Shown: positions 5,859-9,921 of the stretch, one piece after another
Position numbering within the stretch: the stretch's first letter is position 1
Layout of the letters: every line of letters begins with the position of its first letter
Position numbers and translations under genes: made by a program
The notes under the pieces: generated by a model
The model's database searches: none
The model's input: the letters and a program-made list of their open reading frames with translations, nothing else
Told to the model about the DNA's origin: nothing
From: JACPSX01 sp035288405 [NCBI: bacterium]
Lineage (GTDB): Bacteria > JACPSX01
Direction of reading: 5' to 3'
Assembly: GCA_035288405.1 (NCBI GenBank)
Contig: DATEAK010000297.1
Coordinates: forward strand, 1-9,921
DNA length: 9,921 nt

Positions 5859-5930
5859 TTCTCCTTCCCGCTTCCTTCCCCCCGATCGTTCTTTGTGTTT
5901 GCGTTCTCTGCTTTTTCGTTTCTTCGTCCT
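5859..5930 (+). other. Pyrimidine-rich, G-poor tract downstream of the small gene
   Basis: For about 70 bases the plus strand is nearly all C and T, with few G and almost no A. No hairpin with a T-run is present. A C-rich, G-poor transcript after a gene end is what Rho loading sites look like, so Rho-dependent termination before the larE promoter is one reading. It is a composition argument only. Confidence 0.3.
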
Positions 5931-5946
5931 GGCAGAGAAAATAGTG

Positions 5947-5975
5947 TTGACACTCCGCATCCCACTCCCTAGAAT
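5947..5975 (+). promoter_or_regulatory. Near-consensus sigma70 promoter of larE
   Basis: TTGACA (5947-5952), exact 17-base spacer, TAGAAT (5970-5975): 6/6 and 5/6 matches at ideal spacing. Start of transcription near 5982 leaves a leader of about 120 bases. That leader has only weak short dyads (ATTTCA/TGAAAT, 5974-5999; GATTT/AAATC near 6067-6084). Confidence 0.7.
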
Positions 5976-6101
5976 TTCAACAACTTAACCTGCTGAAATC
6001 TCAAAGATTCGCACGGTAACGAAGAATGTCCCCAAGCAAACACCAGGTTTTTCTTGGCCCGACTCGGATTTGGCCGGCGAAATCGGAAATAGGAGGTTGA
6101 A

Positions 6102-6923
6102 ATGGTTCCGGTACCGGAAAAGCTGCAACGACTGGAGAGCCTTCTAAAAGAGATGGGCACTGTTCTCGTAGCGTTCTCCGGGGGAACGGATAGCTCCCTT
6201 CTCCTGTGGGCTGCCCACCGGACCCTGGGGAATCGGGCCATGGGAGTCACTGCCGACTCCGTGACTCTCCCGCGCAAAGAACTGGAAGAAGCCATCGAAT
6301 TTGCCCGCAGGATCGGCGCCCGCCACCGTGTCATTTCCACGGACGAGATGTCCAACCCGAATTTTGCCAGTAATCCTCCAAACCGCTGTTACTTTTGCAA
6401 GGGGGAGCTGTTCACCAAGCTGCGGGAGGTAGCGAGGGAAGAGAACCTTGACACCATTGTTGACGGCTTCAATCTGGACGATCAGGGAGATTTCCGTCCC
6501 GGAATGCAGGCGGCCCGAGATCTGGGAGTAAAGAGTCCGCTGAAGGAGGCAGGTCTCACGAAGATCGAAATCCGGGAACTCTCCCGGTGGGCCGGGTTAC
6601 CCACCTGGGACAAGCCTTCTGCGGCTTGTCTCTCCTCGCGTTTTCCCTATGGTCATGCGATCACCCATGAGAAACTCTCCGTTGTCGAAAAAGCCGAAGC
6701 CCTCGTGCGCTCCCTGGGGATCCGGCAACTGCGAGTCCGCCACCACGGAGATGCGGCGCGGATCGAGATTTCCCCCCAAGACATATCGAAACTCCTCGCT
6801 CACCGGGAAGCTCTCGTGGTCCAATTGAAGGCGCTGGGGTTTACTTACATTACCCTGGACCTGGAGGGGTTCCGGTCCGGGAGCATGAATGAAGTGTTGC
6901 AGGTGAAACCCGCCGGAGCATAA
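6102..6923 (+). CDS. larE: LarE, ATP-dependent sacrificial sulfur transferase
   Basis: LarE adenylates the carboxylates of the pyridinium intermediate made by LarB and donates sulfur, a step toward the nickel-pincer nucleotide cofactor of lactate racemase LarA and related 2-hydroxyacid racemases and epimerases. This 273-residue protein has the PP-loop SGGTDSS (26-32) of N-type ATP pyrophosphatases, the NRCYFCK segment (94-100) and the signature KPSAACLSSRFPYG (171-184). Its C176 corresponds to the sulfur-donating Cys176 of Lactobacillus plantarum LarE. C96 and C99 add two more cysteines, so a three-cysteine [4Fe-4S] form that recycles sulfur is possible (inference). The ATG follows AGGAGG by 5 bases. 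larB, larC and larA are not in the window. It has its own strong promoter, with a hairpin after the stop. Confidence 0.93.
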   Translation: MVPVPEKLQRLESLLKEMGTVLVAFSGGTDSSLLLWAAHRTLGNRAMGVTADSVTLPRKELEEAIEFARRIGARHRVISTDEMSNPNFASNPPNRCYFCKGELFTKLREVAREENLDTIVDGFNLDDQGDFRPGMQAARDLGVKSPLKEAGLTKIEIRELSRWAGLPTWDKPSAACLSSRFPYGHAITHEKLSVVEKAEALVRSLGIRQLRVRHHGDAARIEISPQDISKLLAHREALVVQLKALGFTYITLDLEGFRSGSMNEVLQVKPAGA

Positions 6924-6924
6924 A

Positions 6925-6951
6925 CTTCCGGCTCATCCTAGAGCTGGAAAG
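6925..6951 (+). terminator. Hairpin just after larE, possible terminator without T-run
   Basis: TTCCGGCTC (6926-6934) pairs with GAGCTGGAA (6941-6949) around a 6-base loop, with one G-T wobble. A further C-G pair (6925/6951) needs one bulged A. No T-tract follows, so it is either a weak or Rho-assisted terminator or a 3'-end stabiliser. Confidence 0.35.
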
Positions 6952-6966
6952 CAAGCGGGAATTCAG

Positions 6967-6996
6967 TTGAACTGCCTCTCCGCAAGTCCGTATAAT
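6967..6996 (+). promoter_or_regulatory. Promoter of the dehydrogenase-transporter-hydantoinase operon
   Basis: A perfect -10 TATAAT (6991-6996) lies 18 bases after TTGAAC (6967-6972), a 4/6 -35. Transcription would start near 7003, giving a leader of about 139 bases before the ATG at 7142. Confidence 0.6.
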
Positions 6997-7072
6997 ACGC
7001 TATCAATTTAATCTCGAATCATACTACGAGTCCCTGCTAATCTCTGGCTGGAGACGGATGAGAGTGGGTTCA

Positions 7073-7086
7073 GTTCTCTTGAGAAC
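7073..7086 (+). repeat. Short perfect dyad in the operon leader, candidate operator
   Basis: GTTCTC (7073-7078) and GAGAAC (7081-7086) are perfect complements with 2 bases between. It lies about 70 bases downstream of the predicted transcription start, where a bound repressor would act as a roadblock. In RNA it would form a 5-bp stem with a CTTG loop. Confidence 0.3.
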
Positions 7087-7141
7087 GTCGATGATTTACG
7101 TTATGAGAAAATTCGTGGCAGTGGCGCATTGAAGGAAAGAC

Positions 7142-8173
7142 ATGGCTAGGTGGAAAGTTTTTTTAACGGAACCAATCGACGGCTACGAGCGTATGGTCGA
7201 GAACCTGGAAAAAGGAGGATGCGAAGTCTCATTGGGCCCGCACACGCGAGAGGCCACCCGCGAGATTAGCGAGGAGGAGCTCATACGGCGGGCTGCGGAT
7301 CTCGATGCCATCATGGTGGGAACACGGGAACGGATAACCCGCAAAATCCTCGAGGCAGGCACGAGACTTGGAACCGTCGCCAAATATGCAATCGGAGTCG
7401 AGCGCATCGACGTAAAGGCCGCCACCGAACTGGCAATCCTGGTGAGCAACACCCCGGTTGTTGAAAACTTCGTTGGCGTCGCCGAAGGGGCCGTCGCTCG
7501 CATCCTGGCCCTGGCGAAGAACCTCAAGCGCTGTGATTTCAATGCGCGCCGCATAATATGGAAAGATATCGTCAACGTCCTGGTGTGCGGCAAGACCGTG
7601 GGCATCGTGGGTCTTGGCAACATCGGCAACCGGGTAGCGGAACTCCTGACCCCCTTCGGGGTTCGCCTTCTTGCCTATGACCCCTACGCGAACCAGGAAA
7701 GGGCCGCCCACCTGAGAGTCGAGCTCACCGATCTAGAGACCCTCCTGCGGGAATCGGACTTCGTCACATTGCATTGCGTGACGACTCCGGAGACCCGGGG
7801 TTTCATGAATGAGGCGCGCTTCCGCCTCATGAAACCTGGAGCGTATCTGATCAACACGGCCCGGGGGGCCCTGGTGAACGAAAGGGACCTCAACAGGGCT
7901 CTGCGCGAAGACTGGATTGCGGGGGCGGCCCTGGACGTTTACGATCCGGAGCCTCCGGCGCCGGACAACCCGCTGCTGTCTCCGGAACTCGAATTCAAGA
8001 CCCAGCTTTCCCCTCACGCCGCCGGGGCCACCCCTGAGATGACCCGGCGCATGTCGGCGGCGCAGGTGGAGAATTGTCTGAGGGCGCTGCGGGGCGAAAT
8101 TCCGGAATTCGTGGTCAACCCGCCGGTGATCCCCCGTTGGCGAGACCGCTTGGACAAGAGCCAGCAAACCTGA
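7142..8173 (+). CDS. D-isomer-specific 2-hydroxyacid dehydrogenase
   Basis: A 343-residue NAD-dependent dehydrogenase that interconverts a D-2-hydroxy acid and its 2-oxo acid. The Rossmann motif GLGNIG (157-162) is followed by D180 in AYDPY, which favours NAD over NADP. The catalytic triad is complete: R241 in NTARGALV, E270 in DPEPP and H292 in LSPHAAG. The N-terminal substrate half carries KYAIGVERID in place of the more usual RxGxGxDNID, so it is not a standard SerA, and no ACT domain is present. The ATG follows an AAGGAAAG ribosome site by a few bases. It is first in a likely operon, 35 bases ahead of the binding-protein gene. It may process a 2-oxo or 2-hydroxy acid derived from the imported compound; a link to LarE's racemase pathway is possible but unproven. 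Confidence 0.9.
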   Translation: MARWKVFLTEPIDGYERMVENLEKGGCEVSLGPHTREATREISEEELIRRAADLDAIMVGTRERITRKILEAGTRLGTVAKYAIGVERIDVKAATELAILVSNTPVVENFVGVAEGAVARILALAKNLKRCDFNARRIIWKDIVNVLVCGKTVGIVGLGNIGNRVAELLTPFGVRLLAYDPYANQERAAHLRVELTDLETLLRESDFVTLHCVTTPETRGFMNEARFRLMKPGAYLINTARGALVNERDLNRALREDWIAGAALDVYDPEPPAPDNPLLSPELEFKTQLSPHAAGATPEMTRRMSAAQVENCLRALRGEIPEFVVNPPVIPRWRDRLDKSQQT

Positions 8174-8185
8174 TCGCACGATCAG
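8170..8185 (+). repeat. Intergenic dyad at the dehydrogenase stop codon
   Basis: CTGATCG (8170-8176) and CGATCAG (8179-8185) are perfect complements and include the TGA stop. In RNA this makes a 6-bp hairpin with a GCAC loop followed by CTCTTT, between the dehydrogenase and the binding-protein gene. It could act as a partial terminator or as an mRNA-end stabiliser that uncouples expression levels. Both roles are inferred. Confidence 0.4.
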
Positions 8186-8208
8186 CTCTTTAGAGGGAGG
8201 AATCCATC

Positions 8209-9210
8209 ATGTCGTCACGCACCCCGTGGTTGCCCGCTCTCAGGTTCTTTCTCACACTGCCCCTGTTGGCAGGTCTGCTCGCTCTCCTGGTTTCCGCAGC
8301 CCAGTCGGCTCCCATCCGGGTCATCTACGGAGCCGTGGCTGCCTCTAACACCCCCGTGTGGGTGGCCCAGGAAAAAGACCTCTTCAAGAAATACGGCCTT
8401 GCCACCCAACTCTCTCACATCGCCACCACCCAGGCCGTCCAGGCACTGCTTTCCGGGGACATCCAGTTCACCACGGCCAGCGCCCAGATCGTCTATGCGG
8501 ATCTGGCGGGGGGAGACGCGATCTACATCGCCGGCCTCACGAACCACTTCGTTTTTTCCCTTTACGGCAAAGCGGGAATTAAAAGCGTGGCGGACCTGAA
8601 GGGGAGGACGATCGCCTCCACCCAGCCGGATGAGCCGACCACGATCTCCGTGCGGATGGCCCTAAGTAAAGAAGGGATGGACCCCGAGAAGGACGTGAAG
8701 TTCACTTACCTCCGGGAGATGCCTGCGATCCTCGGTTCCCTGAGCCAAGGGGTCGTCGACGCTGCGGTGATGTCCCCTCCGACGAATCTGCTGGCCAGGG
8801 AACTCGGCTTCCGGCAGGTGATCGACATTGCGGCCATGAAGATTCCGTTCATCCATTCCGCCATTGCCGCCCAGAGAACCTACGTCCGGGCGAACCCAGA
8901 GACCACCCGCAACTTTCTGAAGGCGATCGTGGCCGCTCTGAAAATTTGCCGTGAACAGCGCGAAGACACCCTGGCGATCATGGCGAAGTACACCAAGATC
9001 GAGAAACCGAGTCTCCTGGAAGAGGCGTACCAGGGCTTCCATGCGACATGGGAGAAGATCCCCTATGTGAGTCGCGAAGGAGTCGAGACCGTTCTCGATT
9101 TGTCCAAGAACCCCAAAGCGCGCGCAGCCAAACCCGAGGAGTTTCTGGACAACAGTTTCCTCAAGGAGCTGGAGACCTCGGGATTCGTGGACGCTCTATA
9201 CAAGAAGTAA
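8209..9210 (+). CDS. ABC transporter substrate-binding protein, NMT1/THI5-like
   Basis: A 333-residue exported solute-binding protein. Residues 1-34 form a signal peptide: a basic start, a hydrophobic core at about 11-30 (FFLTLPLLAGLLALLVSA) and likely cleavage near AQSA, with no lipobox cysteine, so it is periplasmic. The mature part follows the SsuA/NMT1 pattern: NTPVWVAQEKDLFKKYGL, LLSGDIQFTT, SVADLKGRTIAS (126-137) and a lobe-two ETTRNFLKAIVAAL segment. These families bind small organics such as sulfonates, pyrimidines or aromatic acids, so the ligand is unknown. GGGAGGA 7 bases upstream supports the ATG. The permease and ATPase are not in the window and may lie beyond the right edge. It sits between the dehydrogenase (35 bases before) and HyuA (32 bases after), which points to uptake for catabolism. 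Confidence 0.9.
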   Translation: MSSRTPWLPALRFFLTLPLLAGLLALLVSAAQSAPIRVIYGAVAASNTPVWVAQEKDLFKKYGLATQLSHIATTQAVQALLSGDIQFTTASAQIVYADLAGGDAIYIAGLTNHFVFSLYGKAGIKSVADLKGRTIASTQPDEPTTISVRMALSKEGMDPEKDVKFTYLREMPAILGSLSQGVVDAAVMSPPTNLLARELGFRQVIDIAAMKIPFIHSAIAAQRTYVRANPETTRNFLKAIVAALKICREQREDTLAIMAKYTKIEKPSLLEEAYQGFHATWEKIPYVSREGVETVLDLSKNPKARAAKPEEFLDNSFLKELETSGFVDALYKK

Positions 9211-9242
9211 CCGTTCGTATACCCAGGAAAGATAGTGAAACA

Positions 9243-9921
9243 ATGACGCGTTATCGAGTGGGAGTTGATGTGGGAGGCACCTTCACTGACATCGTCCTCA
9301 TGGGCGACAGAGGTGAACTGACCATAAAAAAGGTCCTATCCACCCCCCCCGATTACAGCGAAGCGATCCTGAATACCCTGGGCTCTCTCATGAAGGACAA
9401 CGGGTTAGGAGGTCATGAGATCGAGGCGGTCATCCACGGTACGACGGTGGCCACGAATGCGATCCTCACTTACACCGGCGCGAAAACGGGTCTCATCACC
9501 ACGCGGGGCTTCCGGGATGTCTTGGAGTTTGCTCGCATTCGAAGGCCACGGCTTTATGACATGGAATGGGAAAAGCCGCCTCCCTTAGTTCCGAGACACC
9601 TTCGAATGGAAGTCGATGAGCGCGTGACCTCCACCGGGGAAGTCCTCACATCGCTGGACATGGCCAGTGTAGCGAAGGCCGTGCACTCCCTGCTGGAAGA
9701 AAAGGTCGAAGCGATTGCCGTGTGTCTCATCAACTCCTATCAGAATCCGGACCACGAAGAACAAATCGGCCGCTACCTGGCCAAGGAAGCGCCGGACCTC
9801 TTCGCCAATCTTTCCACTGTGGTCCTCCCCGAGATCAAGGAGTTCGAACGCACCAGCACCACGGTCGTCAACGCCTACATTCAGCCGGTGGTGAAGCACT
9901 ACGTTGAGCGTCTCGCTCGTA
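9243..9921 (+). CDS. Hydantoinase/oxoprolinase subunit A (HyuA family), N-terminal part
   Basis: The frame starts at ATG 9243 and stays open for 226 codons to the window edge, so the gene is partial; full members run to about 650-700 residues. The start carries the actin-like ATP-binding signature VGVDVGGTFTDIVL (6-19), then HGTTVATNAIL (65-75), TRGFRDVLEFAR, and a segment ending EFERTSTTVVNAYIQP, all characteristic of the HyuA and 5-oxoprolinase N-terminal domain. The family performs ATP-driven opening of cyclic amides (hydantoins, 5-oxoproline) or carboxylation of ketones (acetone and acetophenone carboxylase), usually with a HyuB partner encoded next. AGGAAAG at 9225-9231 is a ribosome site at a slightly long 11-base spacing. 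Last visible gene of the right-hand operon; it suggests the imported compound is a cyclic amide or ketone. Confidence 0.93.
   Translation, partial: MTRYRVGVDVGGTFTDIVLMGDRGELTIKKVLSTPPDYSEAILNTLGSLMKDNGLGGHEIEAVIHGTTVATNAILTYTGAKTGLITTRGFRDVLEFARIRRPRLYDMEWEKPPPLVPRHLRMEVDERVTSTGEVLTSLDMASVAKAVHSLLEEKVEAIAVCLINSYQNPDHEEQIGRYLAKEAPDLFANLSTVVLPEIKEFERTSTTVVNAYIQPVVKHYVERLAR

Noticed and set aside
7003-7141. Known riboswitch (glycine or THF type) in the operon leader
   Set aside because: Short GGAGA and GAGAG strings are present, but the conserved cores and paired elements of those classes cannot be assembled.
7733-8179. 148-codon arginine-rich minus-strand frame over the dehydrogenase
   Set aside because: Arg/Pro-rich composition is typical of an antisense shadow of a GC-rich gene; the dehydrogenase triad is on the plus strand.

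Overview
This is a 9.9 kb stretch of a bacterial chromosome. It is moderately GC-rich by eye (not counted), with strong Shine-Dalgarno sites and sigma70-like promoters. It holds nine complete protein genes that can be named or placed in a family or fold, one complete small gene of unknown function, one tRNA gene, one long gene cut by the right edge, and weaker coding traces at the left edge. There is no phage, IS element, CRISPR array or toxin-antitoxin pair. The gene mix (orphan PaaA-type diiron protein, crotonase, LarE, NMT1-like binding protein, HyuA-type hydantoinase) suggests an environmental bacterium of the Desulfobacterota, NC10 or Rokubacteria kind, but nothing here fixes the phylum.

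Left part (1-2600): a minus-strand metallo-beta-lactamase-fold hydrolase overlaps by a GTGA junction a 29-codon reading frame, which is followed by the possible start of another gene that leaves the window. Divergent from it is an HDAC/AcuC-type deacetylase. This converges on a small minus-strand TPR protein, with 9 bases between the two stop codons.

Middle (2600-4650): the TPR gene diverges from a gene for a ferritin-like diiron protein of the phenylacetyl-CoA epoxidase (PaaA/PaaC) type. Both have clear promoters. An inverted repeat lies between them, and the leader of the diiron gene carries interleaved inverted repeats. A crotonase with both catalytic glutamates follows on the same strand, then a tRNA-Ala(GGC) gene with encoded CCA.

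Right-middle (4790-6950): an unusual RsmI-family methyltransferase, a 70-residue Cys/His protein, a pyrimidine-rich stretch, and larE (sulfur transferase for the nickel-pincer cofactor) behind a near-consensus promoter.

Right end (6960-9921): a promoter and a leader of about 140 bases precede a likely operon of D-2-hydroxyacid dehydrogenase, exported NMT1/THI5-like ABC binding protein and hydantoinase/oxoprolinase subunit A. The simplest reading is uptake and hydrolysis of a small organic compound whose breakdown passes through a 2-hydroxy or 2-oxo acid; the substrate cannot be read from sequence. I found no convincing new multi-gene system. The best leads are the diiron-gene leader, the altered RsmI relative and the small Cys/His protein.
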